63,267 bases of DNA from VRUE01 sp963764365 (GCA_963764365.1 CAVXSI010000008.1:1-63267), one strand, 5' to 3'; counted from the first letter of the stretch, positions 33,716 through 42,645 are shown. Notes: generated by a model not told the origin, from the letters alone. Translations and numbers: made by a program.

Positions 33716-34746
33716 GCGAGGCGCTGCTCCACGTCCACGACCTGCGGGTCGGTTTCGTCACCGAAGGCGGCCTGCTGCAGGCGGTCGACGGCGTCTCCTT
33801 CGACCTCGCGCCGGGCGAGATGCTGGCGATCGTCGGCGAGTCGGGATCGGGCAAGAGCGTCACCGCACAGACCATCGTCGGCCTCACCCGTTCGCCGAAC
33901 GCGCGGATCGAGGGCTCGGTCGAGCTGGGCGGAGAGGACCTGCTCGGAGCGAGCGAGTCCGAGCTGCGCCGCTTCCGCGGTGAGCGGATCGGGATGGTCT
34001 TCCAGGACCCGATGGCCTCGCTCAACCCCGTCTACCGGGTCGGCGAGCAGATCGTCGAGGCGATCCGCGCCCATCGCGGTGGCGAGAGCAGGTCGGGGGC
34101 GCGGCGGCAAGCGATCGATCTGCTCGACTCGGTCGGGATCCCGGACGCGGAGCGCCGTGTCGACGACTACCCGCACGAGTACTCCGGCGGGATGCGGCAG
34201 CGGGCGATGATCGCGATGGCGCTTGCGCTCGAGCCCGACGTGCTGATCGCCGACGAGCCGACCACCGCCCTCGACGTGACGATCCAGGCGCAGATCCTGG
34301 CGCTGCTGGAGCGGCTCAACCGGGAGCGCGGCCTGGCGACGATCCTGATCACCCACGACCTCGGCGTCGTCGCCGCGGTCGCCGACCGGGTGCTGGTTAT
34401 GTACGCCGGCAAGGTGGTCGAGCAGGGGACGCTCGACCAGATCTTCTACGACCCGCAGCACCCCTACACCTGGGGCCTGCTCGGGTCGCTGGCCCGGATC
34501 GATCGACCCCGCCCGCGGCGGCTGCCGCAGATCCGCGGCGCGCCGCCCTCGCTGCTCGGCCTGCCCCCTGGCTGCGCATTCCGGCCCCGCTGCCCACGCG
34601 CCTTCGGCCGCTGCGCCGAGGCGCCGGGGCTCGAGGCCCGGCTCGCCGAGGCGCCTGACCACCGCGACCGTTGCTGGCTCGATCCGGAGGCGAAGCGCGA
34701 GCGCCGCCAGGTCGAGGGGCGGATCGGCCTCGAGGAGCCTGCGTGA
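33712..34746 (+). CDS. ABC ATPase, OppD/DppD type
   Basis: 344 aa from GTG 33712. Walker A GESGSGKS, Q-loop FQDPMASLNP, signature EYSGGMRQRAMIAMALAL, Walker B LIADEPTTALD and switch His in LITHDLG. The C-terminal oligo_HPY domain (PPGCAFRPRCPRAFGRCAEA) carries four Cys that may hold an Fe-S cluster, as described in DppD/OppD relatives. Confidence 0.93.
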   Translation: MSEALLHVHDLRVGFVTEGGLLQAVDGVSFDLAPGEMLAIVGESGSGKSVTAQTIVGLTRSPNARIEGSVELGGEDLLGASESELRRFRGERIGMVFQDPMASLNPVYRVGEQIVEAIRAHRGGESRSGARRQAIDLLDSVGIPDAERRVDDYPHEYSGGMRQRAMIAMALALEPDVLIADEPTTALDVTIQAQILALLERLNRERGLATILITHDLGVVAAVADRVLVMYAGKVVEQGTLDQIFYDPQHPYTWGLLGSLARIDRPRPRRLPQIRGAPPSLLGLPPGCAFRPRCPRAFGRCAEAPGLEARLAEAPDHRDRCWLDPEAKRERRQVEGRIGLEEPA

Positions 34747-35582
34747 GCCCGGCCGAGCCGATCCTCGAGGTCGAGGGCCTGGTCAAGCACTTCCCGGTCA
34801 AGCGCGGGCTGCTGTTCGACCGCGAGGTCGACCGGGTCCGCGCCGTCGACGACGTCAGCTTCAGCGTCGGCCGCGGCGAGACCCTCGGCCTGGTCGGCGA
34901 GTCGGGCAGCGGCAAGTCGACCCTCTGCCGCACCGTCCTGCAGCTGCTGAAGCCGACCGCGGGCACGGTCCGCTTCGAGGGCCGCGAGATCGCCGGGCTC
35001 TCACGCCGCCGGATGCGTCCGCTGCGGCGCGAGATGCAGATGGTCTTCCAGGACCCCTACGCCTCGCTCAACCCGCGCAAGCGGGTGGGGCAGATCGTCG
35101 CCCAGCCGCTGCGCCTGCAGCGGCTGGCCTCGGGCCGCGAGCTGCGCCGGCGCGTGCAGGAGCTGCTCGAGCGGGTCGGCCTCTCGCCCGAGCACTACGA
35201 CCGCTTCCCGCACGAGTTCTCCGGCGGTCAGCGGCAGCGGATCGGGATCGCCCGGGCCATCGCCCTGCGGCCGAAGCTGATCGTCGCCGACGAGCCGGTC
35301 TCGGCACTCGACGTCTCGATCCGCGCCCAGATCGTCAACCTGCTCGACGACCTCCAGGACGAACTCGGGCTGACCTACCTCTTCGTCGCCCACGACATCG
35401 GCATCGTCCGCCACGTCTCCGACCGGATCGCCGTCATGCACGAGGGCCGGATCGTCGAGCTGGGCGAGGCCGACCGGGTCTGCGAGCGGCCGTCCGACCC
35501 CTACACGAAGACGCTGCTGGCGGCGGTGCCGATCCCGGACCCGCGCGAGAGCCGCGAGCGGCGGAGCGCGGCGCCGCGGTGA
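34743..35582 (+). CDS. ABC ATPase, OppF/DppF type
   Basis: 279 aa from GTG 34743, overlapping the previous stop by 4 bp. Walker A GESGSGKST, Q-loop FQDPYASLNPRKRV, signature EFSGGQRQRIGIARAIAL, Walker B LIVADEPVSALD and AHDIGI. The C-terminus is short (PYTKTLLAAVPIPDP), without the Cys-containing extension of the partner. Together the five genes make a complete importer. Confidence 0.93.
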   Translation: MSPAEPILEVEGLVKHFPVKRGLLFDREVDRVRAVDDVSFSVGRGETLGLVGESGSGKSTLCRTVLQLLKPTAGTVRFEGREIAGLSRRRMRPLRREMQMVFQDPYASLNPRKRVGQIVAQPLRLQRLASGRELRRRVQELLERVGLSPEHYDRFPHEFSGGQRQRIGIARAIALRPKLIVADEPVSALDVSIRAQIVNLLDDLQDELGLTYLFVAHDIGIVRHVSDRIAVMHEGRIVELGEADRVCERPSDPYTKTLLAAVPIPDPRESRERRSAAPR

Positions 35583-36526
35583 GCCTGCCGCTGTCGCCGC
35601 CGATCGCGCCGCAGCTGGCGCTGACCCGCAAGAAGCTGCCGCTGGGCGAGGAGTGGGCCTACGAGCAGAAGCTGGACGGCTTCCGCGCGATCGTCTTCGT
35701 CGACGGCGAAGACGCCTACATCCAGTCGCGCGGCGGCAAGGCGCTGGCCCGCTACTTCCCGGAGCTGAGCTTCGTGCCGGGGCGCTACGTGCTCGACGGC
35801 GAGCTGGTGATCCGCGACGCCGAGGGCAAGCTCGAATTCGACGCCCTGCAGAGCCGCATCCACCCGGCGGAGTCGCGGATCGCCCTCCTCTCGAAGGAGA
35901 TCCCGGCCGGCTACCTTGCCTTCGACCTGCTCGCCGAGGGCGACGAGTCGCTGCTGAGGACGCGATTCGGCGAGCGCCGGGGGCGGCTCGAGGCGCTGGC
36001 CAAACGGACCGGGGTCGAACTGTCGCCGCTCAGCGCCGACACCGTGCGGGCGGAGGAGTGGCTGCGCCGGACCGAGGGGACGATGGCGAAGCAGCTCGAC
36101 GCGCCGTACGAGCCGGGCAAGCGGCGGGGAATGGCGAAGGTCAAGCGCGAGCGCGAGATCGACTGCGTGGCGATAGGCTGGCGGCCGGGCAAGGAGGAGG
36201 GCACGGTCGGCTCGCTGATCCTCGGTCTCTACGACGGCGACCGGCTGCGCCCGGTCGGCCACATCTCCGGCTTCAGCGCAACGGCGAAGCGGGCGATGCG
36301 GGAGATGCTGGCGCCGCTGGAGACGGGCGAGAGCGGGACGGCGGAGCCGAGCCGCTGGACCGGCGGGCGCAACCTCGAGTGGGTCGCGCTGCGGCCGGAG
36401 CTGGTGATCGAAGTCGGCTACGACCACGCTGCGGCGGGGCGGATCCGTCACGGCGCGCGCTTCCGCCGCTTCCGCGACGACAAGGACCCTCGCGAATGCA
36501 GATTCGAGCTGCTGGACGAAGGGTAG
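35579..36526 (+). CDS. ATP-dependent DNA ligase (LigC/LigD-ligase-like)
   Basis: 315 aa from GTG 35579, overlapping the oppF stop by 4 bp. Motif I EQKLDGFR puts the adenylated Lys at about residue 31; RYVLDGELVI is motif III, YLAFDLLAEGDESLL IV, and MAKVKREREIDC V. A C-terminal OB-fold follows. The size is that of stand-alone bacterial Lig C, without LigD polymerase or nuclease domains. It seals nicks in repair. Coupling to a peptide transporter operon is unexpected and may reflect shared transcription only. Confidence 0.92.
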   Translation: MSLPLSPPIAPQLALTRKKLPLGEEWAYEQKLDGFRAIVFVDGEDAYIQSRGGKALARYFPELSFVPGRYVLDGELVIRDAEGKLEFDALQSRIHPAESRIALLSKEIPAGYLAFDLLAEGDESLLRTRFGERRGRLEALAKRTGVELSPLSADTVRAEEWLRRTEGTMAKQLDAPYEPGKRRGMAKVKREREIDCVAIGWRPGKEEGTVGSLILGLYDGDRLRPVGHISGFSATAKRAMREMLAPLETGESGTAEPSRWTGGRNLEWVALRPELVIEVGYDHAAAGRIRHGARFRRFRDDKDPRECRFELLDEG

Positions 36527-36553
36527 GCGGCGGCGGAGAGCAAGCCGAACCGC

Positions 36554-36600
36554 GCGCGGTGGACATTTGCGCCGCTCTGCGGCTCAAATGTCCACCGCGC
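36554..36600. terminator. Long hairpin between convergent ligase and dcd genes
   Basis: Arms 36554-36569 and 36585-36600 pair perfectly (16 bp). The centre adds GCCGC-TCT-GCGGC, giving a stem of about 21 bp with one mismatch. The right arm includes the dcd stop codon. It serves both convergent genes; no U-tract. Confidence 0.7.
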
Positions 36601-37765
36601 CCTGCTCCTCGAAGTGCTTGCTGAGCATCGTCACCTGGCCCTGGTAGTTGGAGCCGAGGTCGGCCCCGTAGAGCCGCTCGGCCGGGGCGCTGGTCCGCTC
36701 CAGGGCCAGCTTGCAGACCGGCTGGCGGTGTTCGAGCATGAACGAGACGTCGCGGGCGCGGACCTCGAGCGCGGCACGGCTGCCGTGCCGCCCGCCGGCC
36801 GGGTCGTAGCCGAAGCCGGGGTCGAAGAAGCCGGCGTAGTGGGTGCGCAGCTCGCCCGCGGTCGGGTCGTAGGCCATCATCTCGGCGGCGATCTGCGGCG
36901 GGATGCAGACGCCCTCGGCCGAGAGCAGCAGGTAGAAGATCTCCGGCTCGAGCACGATCCGCCCGCCCGGCTCCGGATAGACCGGGTCCCAGTAGTCCGT
37001 CCAGCGGTAGGCGCGGATCCGCGAGAGGTCGATCGGCAAGCTGTTCTTGCGCGCCCGGTAGCCGACGATCCGGTCGCTCGGACCGGACAGGTCGACGCTG
37101 AGGAACAGCCCGTCGGCCAGCGCCAGCTCCGACTCGCGCAGCGCGTGGGAGTCGAGGTAGAGAAGCGGGAACTCGTCCTGCAGGTCGCGGATCTCGGCGT
37201 CGCTCAGCCGCACCTCGCCGCGCGCCAGCCGCAGCTGGTTGAGCGAGAGCCCGGTCTGGACCTGGATCGCGAACGAGCGCGGCACCACCTCGAGGTAGAG
37301 CCGCCCGCGGTAGCCGGGGCGAATCTCGTCGAAGCGGTGGTGGCGGTCGGTCAGCACCCGGGTGAAGACGTCGAGCCGGCCGGTCGAGCTCTTCGGGTTG
37401 GCCTTCGCCCGCACGTCGTCGGGCAGCGCCAGCCCCTCGATCAGCGGCACCAGGTAGGGCCGGTCGCGCTCCAGCACCGCGCCGTCGCGCAGGTCGATCT
37501 TCTGGAAGGCCAGCCCCTCGATCTTCTCCTCGACGGTCGACTCGACGTCGGGGAGGAAGCTGCAGCGCAGCGCCCAGGCGAAGTCGCCGAGGCGCAGGTC
37601 GATGCTGGCCGGCTGGATCGACTCCGGGCGGATCCGGTACTCGCCGGAGCTGACCCATTCCGCCTCGATCGCCTCGCCCAGCGCCTGCGAGGGCAGCACG
37701 CCGGCGCCCGCCAGGGCCCCCGGCCCCGCGATCGCGGGCTCGGCCGCTCTTGCCGGATCGTTCAT
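36584..37765 (-). CDS. dcd: 2'-deoxycytidine 5'-triphosphate deaminase, duplicated form
   Basis: 393 aa from ATG 37765. Two dUTPase/DCD-type beta domains in tandem: the N-terminal half has IQPASIDLRLGDFAWALRCS and ANPKSSTGRLDVFTRVLTD; the C-terminal half has GRIVLEPEIFYLLLSAEGVC, GFFDPGFGYDPAG and LEVRARDVSFMLEHRQPVCK. It is twice the usual Dcd length, as in the long form of several bacteria. It makes dUTP for dTMP synthesis. It overlaps the TetR gene upstream by 4 bp. Confidence 0.88.
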   Translation of the reverse strand: MNDPARAAEPAIAGPGALAGAGVLPSQALGEAIEAEWVSSGEYRIRPESIQPASIDLRLGDFAWALRCSFLPDVESTVEEKIEGLAFQKIDLRDGAVLERDRPYLVPLIEGLALPDDVRAKANPKSSTGRLDVFTRVLTDRHHRFDEIRPGYRGRLYLEVVPRSFAIQVQTGLSLNQLRLARGEVRLSDAEIRDLQDEFPLLYLDSHALRESELALADGLFLSVDLSGPSDRIVGYRARKNSLPIDLSRIRAYRWTDYWDPVYPEPGGRIVLEPEIFYLLLSAEGVCIPPQIAAEMMAYDPTAGELRTHYAGFFDPGFGYDPAGGRHGSRAALEVRARDVSFMLEHRQPVCKLALERTSAPAERLYGADLGSNYQGQVTMLSKHFEEQGAVDI

Positions 37766-38400
37766 CGAGCGGAGATTATGCGGCGGGCCTCGGCGGCGCC
37801 GAGGTAGGGAGCGAGCGCAAACTCCGCGATGTCCGGAAAGAATCGCTCCAGCTCCTCCGCCTCGCCGGCCAGCACGCGGCGCCCGAGCAGCGAGGCGATG
37901 CCGCCGACCACCGCCTCGTCCACCGCCTCCGCCGGCCGCCCGGCGGCGGTCCCACGGGGAGCGCCGTCGCGCAGCAGCGGCACGAAGGTCTGCACGGCGA
38001 CGAGGAAGCGACCGTAGACGTCGGGCCCGGCCCGCAGCCCCTCGACCAGCAGCAGGTTGGCGCAGCCGGGGTCGTTCGCCAGCCAGGCGAGGATGTTTCC
38101 GATCGCCTCGCAGACCCGCTCAGCCCAGCCGGCCTGTCGTTCGCAGGTACCGGCGACCTCCGCCCGCAGTCGCCTGGCCGCGCTGTCGTAGGCGGCGAGG
38201 AAGCACTCGTCCTTGCTCGCGAAGTGGCGGTAGAAGTCGCTCTTGGAAACGTGCGCCTGGCTGCCGATCGAGGAGACCGTCGTCCGGTCATAGCCGTTCT
38301 CGTCAAGCGTCGCGGAGATCGCGACGAGCAGGCGTTCGCGCTGGTTCTGGGCAACGTACTCCCGGGACAGGCCGTGACGACCGCGAGGCAGGCGACGCAT
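37762..38400 (-). CDS. TetR-family regulator 1
   Basis: 212 aa from ATG 38400. HTH: YDRTTVSSIGSQAHVSKSDFYRHFASKDECF. The C-terminal ligand domain is helical (WAERVCEAIGNILAWLANDP). The stop overlaps the dcd start (ATGA), so it may control dcd or only be co-transcribed. The ligand is unknown. Confidence 0.87.
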   Translation of the reverse strand: MRRLPRGRHGLSREYVAQNQRERLLVAISATLDENGYDRTTVSSIGSQAHVSKSDFYRHFASKDECFLAAYDSAARRLRAEVAGTCERQAGWAERVCEAIGNILAWLANDPGCANLLLVEGLRAGPDVYGRFLVAVQTFVPLLRDGAPRGTAAGRPAEAVDEAVVGGIASLLGRRVLAGEAEELERFFPDIAEFALAPYLGAAEARRIISAR

Positions 38401-38428
38401 CGCTGCCGAAGTCTGTCACTGCTCGGTC

Positions 38429-39073
38429 TTACCTGTCTGCTCCCCTGGCGCCGAGGCGCAGGTACGGGGTCATCATGAAGTCGGTCAGCTCGGGCAGCAG
38501 GCCCTCGGCCTTGGCCGCCCCCCCGCGGCGGATCTGCTGGTAGACGATCCAGGCGACGCCGCCGATCAGAGTCTCGTCGATCGTCTCCGGCAGGCGCTGG
38601 TCGTCCGGCGTGCGCGCTTCCGCCATCTCGACGAAGTCCTGCAGGGCGTCCTCGTAGCGTTTCGAAGCCACCGGCGTCGCCGAGAGCGACTCGATCATGC
38701 ACATCCGCGCCAGGTTCGGGTTTTCGGCGACGTAGCCGAGGAAGGCCGCGAGGCCGGCTTCGACCTGCTCCTGCCAGGCGCCGCTGGCCTCCGCGCAGGC
38801 GAGCTCGATCCGCTCGACGACGTCGTCGCGGGCGGCGTCGAAGGCCGCGAGGAACACCTCCTCCTTGCCCTCGAAGTTGTCGTAGAGCGTCTTGCGCGCG
38901 ACCCCGGCGCGTTTGACGATGTCGGAGATCTTCGTCGCCTCGTAGCCCTGTTCCGCCGTCAGCTGCGCCAGCGCGTCCATGATCCGGCGCTGCTTGTGCT
39001 GGGCGATGAACTCGCGTGGCAGCGCCGGTCGGCTGGACGCTGCCGCACTCCCTGCTTTCCCCCGTGGCGGCAT
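38429..39073 (-). CDS. TetR-family regulator 2
   Basis: 214 aa from ATG 39073 (MPPRGKAGSAAASS). HTH: YEATKISDIVKRAGVARKTL then YDNFEGKEEVFLAAFDAA. The C-terminal half (WQEQVEAGLAAFLGYVAENP) is similar in layout to regulators 1 and 3, so the three may be old duplicates. It is divergent from regulator 3; the 104-bp gap holds both promoters. Confidence 0.87.
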   Translation of the reverse strand: MPPRGKAGSAAASSRPALPREFIAQHKQRRIMDALAQLTAEQGYEATKISDIVKRAGVARKTLYDNFEGKEEVFLAAFDAARDDVVERIELACAEASGAWQEQVEAGLAAFLGYVAENPNLARMCMIESLSATPVASKRYEDALQDFVEMAEARTPDDQRLPETIDETLIGGVAWIVYQQIRRGGAAKAEGLLPELTDFMMTPYLRLGARGADR

Positions 39074-39140
39074 ACCGGCAAGGATACCTCCGCTCAGGCG
39101 CAGGCCAGGCACGCCAGCTACCTATCTGTTACCGTGTGGT

Positions 39141-39168
39141 GACTTGTTTGTTTTCTAGTAGAAACAAA
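39141..39168. promoter_or_regulatory. Imperfect inverted repeat between divergent tetR genes
   Basis: TTTGTTTTCTA-G-TAGAAACAAA (about 39146-39167) is nearly palindromic and lies 10 bp before regulator 3. This AT-rich sequence stands out against its surroundings and is a good candidate TetR operator. Confidence 0.5.
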
Positions 39169-39177
39169 AGCGTTCCT

Positions 39178-39933
39178 ATGTCAGCGGAGAGGATAGTCCT
39201 GAGCAGGGAGAAGTTGTCCAGCGCCGTCGGCGACCGCTGGTCCGCGGAGGAACTCGACGAAGCGGTGGCACTGCTGACGAAGGCGGACGGTCGCTTTCCG
39301 GCCGGGGTGAGGACGCTGCCGCCGGATCTCGTCAGGGCGGTGCAGCGCGAGCGGCTGCTGGCGGCGATGATCAGCGTGGTCACCGAGATCGGCTACCGGG
39401 CGCTGACCGTGCAGGACGTGCTCACCCGGGCCGGCGTCTCCCGCCCCACCTTCTACGAGCAGTTCGAGGACAAGGAGAGCTGCTTCCTCGCCGCCTTCGA
39501 CGGCGCGGCCGCGCAGATGCGCGTGCGCGTGCGCGACGCCGTCGCGGCAACCGATTCCGGCTGGCGCGACCGCTTGCGGACCGCTCTCGCCGACCTGGTC
39601 CGGTTCATCGCCGAGGAGCCGGAAGCTGCGCGCACGGTGATCGTCGAGGCGCGCGCGTCGAGCCCGGCGGGGCTGCGGCGCCGCGACGAGCTGCTCGACT
39701 CGTTCGCCTGCTGCGTCGACGGCCTGGTCCGTGGCGAGCTGCCCGAGCCGCCGTCGGCGATCGCCGCGGCCGGCGTCGTCGGCGGAATCGAATCCGTGCT
39801 CTACGCCCGCCTGCAGAAGGGCGAGGCAGACGACCTCGAGGGCCTGGTCCCATCGCTGATGTACTTCGCGGTCCTCGCCTACGCCGGCCAGGGAGCCGCC
39901 GACGACGAGCTCGACGGCGCCGCGCTCGCCTGA
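39178..39933 (+). CDS. TetR-family regulator 3 with N-terminal extension
   Basis: 251 aa from ATG 39178. About 60 residues precede the HTH (WSAEELDEAVALLTKADGRF). HTH: YRALTVQDVLTRAGVSRPTF then YEQFEDKESCFLAAFDGAA. The C-terminal ligand-binding domain is helical. No enzyme gene adjoins it, so the target is not evident. Confidence 0.87.
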   Translation: MSAERIVLSREKLSSAVGDRWSAEELDEAVALLTKADGRFPAGVRTLPPDLVRAVQRERLLAAMISVVTEIGYRALTVQDVLTRAGVSRPTFYEQFEDKESCFLAAFDGAAAQMRVRVRDAVAATDSGWRDRLRTALADLVRFIAEEPEAARTVIVEARASSPAGLRRRDELLDSFACCVDGLVRGELPEPPSAIAAAGVVGGIESVLYARLQKGEADDLEGLVPSLMYFAVLAYAGQGAADDELDGAALA

Positions 39934-39949
39934 GGGCCGCCAGACGGCC

Positions 39950-40723
39950 TCAGCGCCGCCGCCGCTTGCCACTCTTGCGACCGCCCCGCGCGGCGACCCG
40001 CAGCGTCCGCTCGCTCTCCTTCTCGATCGCCTCTCCCATCGCCAGCTGGAAGCTCGCCAGCAGGGCGCCGGCCGCGAGCGGCCGCATCCGTTCCAGCGCC
40101 TCGCTCATCTTCGGCCAGTCGCGCTCCGGCCGGCCGGCTTCGTCGAAGGGCTGCCAGATCTCCTTCACGAACAACTCGACAAAGGCACGGGCGACGCCGT
40201 CGGCGTGGCGCCGCAGGCGCTCGGCGGTGGCGATCGAGCCCTCAGGGCCGATCCCGAGCTCGGCCAACTCCGCCGCCGCGCGCAGCAGGCGCGGGCTGAT
40301 CACCTCGACCCGGCCGTCGGGAAGGGTGCGGAAGACACCCAGCTTCTCCGCCCGCCGCAGCAGCTTCGGGTCCGGGCTATCGCCCCAGATGCGGGCCAGC
40401 TCCTCGGCCTCGAAGATCTCCGGCGCCTCGTCTTCGAACGGGACGCGCAGGGCGCGGGTGAAGTCGAAGATCGCCGAGGCCCGGCCGTCGCCACTGTCGA
40501 GCACCCGGCGGATCGCCTCCAGGTTGAGCCCGTCGGCCTGCATCTCCCGAGTCAGCTCGATTCGCGCGACATGCTCGTCGTTGTAGTAGCCGGTGCGGCC
40601 GCGGACGACCGGCGGCGGCAGCAGGCCACGGGTCTGGTGGGCGCGGATGTTGCGGACGGTCATCCCCGTCCGCTGCGCCAATTCGCGGATCGTCATCTCG
40701 CCCTCGCCGGGCTTGGAGCTCAT
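39950..40723 (-). CDS. MerR-family transcriptional regulator
   Basis: 257 aa from ATG 40723; ATG 40696 (MTIRELAQRTG) is also possible. HTH_1 MerR domain: MTIRELAQRTGMTVRNIRAH, LLPPPVVRGRTGYYNDEHVA and RIELTREMQADGLNLEAIRR. The C-terminal effector domain (~170 aa) is helical and ends in a basic tail (GGRKSGKRRRR). The start lies 4 bp from the 3' end of tRNA-Tyr. Confidence 0.85.
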   Translation of the reverse strand: MSSKPGEGEMTIRELAQRTGMTVRNIRAHQTRGLLPPPVVRGRTGYYNDEHVARIELTREMQADGLNLEAIRRVLDSGDGRASAIFDFTRALRVPFEDEAPEIFEAEELARIWGDSPDPKLLRRAEKLGVFRTLPDGRVEVISPRLLRAAAELAELGIGPEGSIATAERLRRHADGVARAFVELFVKEIWQPFDEAGRPERDWPKMSEALERMRPLAAGALLASFQLAMGEAIEKESERTLRVAARGGRKSGKRRRR

Positions 40724-40726
40724 ACA

Positions 40727-40808
40727 TGGGGGAGGCAGGATTCGAACCTGCGTAGGCAGAGCCAATCGGTTTACAGCCGATCTCCTTTAACCACTCGGAC
40801 ACTCCCCC
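40727..40808 (-). tRNA. tRNA-Tyr (anticodon GTA)
   Basis: Type II tRNA: acceptor GGGGGAG/CTCCCCC with A73, anticodon loop CTGTAAA (GTA), long variable arm and T-arm GCAGG-TTCGAAT-CCTGC. No CCA is encoded. Confidence 0.93.
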
Positions 40809-40838
40809 GAGACTGTCGGCGAGTCTAGGATATGCGCG

Positions 40839-41300
40839 ATGCCGAGCGACAGGTTCTATTCGCGGATCTCGCAGGCCAGCGCCGCCGGGCTGCGCTGGAC
40901 CGGGAAACTCAACATCCCGCTCTACCGGCTCAGCGGCGGGCGGATCGGGGGGCATGTCGGCAAGGCGCCGGTGCTGCTGCTGACGACCACCGGCCGCAGG
41001 TCGGGTCGGGCGCGCACCGCGCCGGTCGTCTACCTCGCCGAGGGCGAGAACCTCGTCGTGATCGGCTCCAACGCCGGGCACAGCCGCGAGCCGGCCTGGT
41101 CGCTCAACCTGAAGGCGAAGCCCGAAGCCGAGATCGAGGTCGGGCGCCGCAAGCTGCCGGTCCGCGCCAGGATCGCCGCGGGCGAGGAGCGCGCCGACCT
41201 CTGGCGGCGCCACAACGAGCAGTTCTCCGGCTTCGACGAATACAAGGCGAGGACCGACCGCGACATCGCTCTTTTTGTCCTTGAACCGATGTCGAGCTGA
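40839..41300 (+). CDS. Deazaflavin (F420)-dependent nitroreductase-family oxidoreductase
   Basis: 153 aa from ATG 40839. Ddn-type split beta barrel: VLLLTTTGRRSGRARTAPVVY, the F420-binding signature of this family, then VVIGSNAGHSREPAWSLNLK. It uses F420H2 to reduce quinones or other small molecules; the physiological substrate is unknown. It ends in a long shared hairpin with the sigma factor gene. Confidence 0.9.
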   Translation: MPSDRFYSRISQASAAGLRWTGKLNIPLYRLSGGRIGGHVGKAPVLLLTTTGRRSGRARTAPVVYLAEGENLVVIGSNAGHSREPAWSLNLKAKPEAEIEVGRRKLPVRARIAAGEERADLWRRHNEQFSGFDEYKARTDRDIALFVLEPMSS

Positions 41301-41396
41301 CGGTCGGAGACGGCGTCAGGCAAGGACGCAGGGAGCGTGGCGGCTCTGCACGCGAGCGACCGAGGACGCCGCCTGACGCCGTCTCCGACCGTCAGC
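41296..41396. terminator. 26-bp perfect inverted repeat between convergent genes
   Basis: Arms 41296-41321 and 41371-41396 are exact reverse complements around a 49-nt centre. The left arm covers the stop of the F420-type oxidoreductase (41298-41300) and the right arm covers the stop of the sigma factor (41392-41394). It is the longest perfect palindrome in the window. Confidence 0.7.
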
Positions 41397-42558
41397 CGGC
41401 CCCTCTGAGCATCTGTGCCTCTGGCAGGTGCTGCAGCTTTTTCAGCGTGTTGTTCTCGATCTGGCGGATCCGCTCGCGGGTGACGCCGAATGTGTTGCCC
41501 ACTTCCTCCAGGGTCAGCGGCTCCGCGCCGGTCAGGCCGTAGCGCAGCTCGATCACCTGGCGCTCGCGCTCGGGCAGCGCCTGCAGGGCCTTCTGCACGC
41601 CCTCCTTCTGCAGGTGTTCGCTCGCCTCTTCGAACGGTTCGGCGACCGTGTCGTCGGCGACGAAGTCGCCGAGCTCGGAGTCGTCCTCGTCGCCGACCGG
41701 TTTCTCCAGCGAGATCGGCAACTGGGCGACGCGGAGGATCTCGCGCACTTCACCGAGCGGCCAGCGCAGCTCCCCGGCGATCTCTTCCGGCTCGGGCTCG
41801 CGGCCCAGCCGCTGCACCAGCTGGCGCTCTACGTGGGCAACCCGGTTCAGCTTCTCGACCATGTGCACCGGGATCCGGATCGTCCGCGCCTTGTCGGCGA
41901 TCGCCCGCGTCACCGCCTGGCGGATCCACCAGGTCGCGTAGGTGGAGAACTTGTAGCCGCGGCGGTAGTCGAACTTCTCGACCGCGCGGATCAGCCCCAG
42001 CGAGCCCTCCTGGATCAGGTCGAGGAAGCTCAGCCCGCGCCCCAGATAGCCTTTCGCGATCGAGACGACGAGCCGCAGGTTGGCCTCGACCATCTGCCGC
42101 TTGGCGACCATGTCGCCGCGCTCGATCCGCTTCGCGAGTTCGACCTCCTGGGAAGCGGTGAGCAGCTCGACCTGTCCGATCGAGCGCAGGTAGAGGCGCA
42201 GCGAGTCGAGGCTCGGTTCGATCGTCAGGTCGAGCTCCTGTTTGCGCGCCTGCCCGTTCGCAGCCTCGGCGCGCTGCTCCTTGTGGGCGCTGACGCCGTC
42301 CTCGGCGATCACTTCGACGCCCTGCTCGACCAGGTGCGCGTGCAGTGCGGTGACCTGCTCCTTGGTCACCTCCACCTCCTCGAGTGTGGTGGCGATGTGC
42401 TCGAAGGTCAGGTATCCGCGGTCGCGGCCGAGCGCGATCAGCGCCTGGAGCTCCTGAGGCCCCGCCAACGGCTGCGCATCGGAATCCTGGTTCAGTCCCT
42501 GTGGGACCGTCTCCAACGGCTCGATCTCACTGCCTCCGTAACCCTGGTTCCCCTCCAC
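41392..42558 (-). CDS. rpoD: Principal RNA polymerase sigma factor (RpoD/SigA/HrdB-like)
   Basis: About 388 aa from GTG 42558, the best in-frame start downstream of the -10 box; TTG nearby is possible. Region 1.1-like N-terminus (ELQALIALGRDRGYLTFEHI), region 1.2 DSLRLYLRSIGQVELLTASQ, region 2 FLDLIQEGSLGLIRAVEKFD plus YKFSTYATWWIRQAV, region 3, and region 4.2 LTLEEVGNTFGVTRERIRQI. It is the full group 1 layout and directs housekeeping transcription. Region 1.1 is short, as in many actinobacteria. Confidence 0.92.
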   Translation of the reverse strand: MEGNQGYGGSEIEPLETVPQGLNQDSDAQPLAGPQELQALIALGRDRGYLTFEHIATTLEEVEVTKEQVTALHAHLVEQGVEVIAEDGVSAHKEQRAEAANGQARKQELDLTIEPSLDSLRLYLRSIGQVELLTASQEVELAKRIERGDMVAKRQMVEANLRLVVSIAKGYLGRGLSFLDLIQEGSLGLIRAVEKFDYRRGYKFSTYATWWIRQAVTRAIADKARTIRIPVHMVEKLNRVAHVERQLVQRLGREPEPEEIAGELRWPLGEVREILRVAQLPISLEKPVGDEDDSELGDFVADDTVAEPFEEASEHLQKEGVQKALQALPERERQVIELRYGLTGAEPLTLEEVGNTFGVTRERIRQIENNTLKKLQHLPEAQMLRGAG

Positions 42559-42587
42559 GGGGCCGGCCCCAACGCTCCGGCCCCGAA

Positions 42588-42593
42588 AGTATA
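42588..42593 (-). promoter_or_regulatory. -10 box of the sigma factor gene
   Basis: TATACT on the minus strand, 29 nt before GTG 42558. No good -35 is visible at 16-18 bp spacing. Confidence 0.5.
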
Positions 42594-42645
42594 GGAGAAC
42601 CGATCGCGTCCACGGCGGAGTCGATCGCCTACCCTTTGCAGGGCG

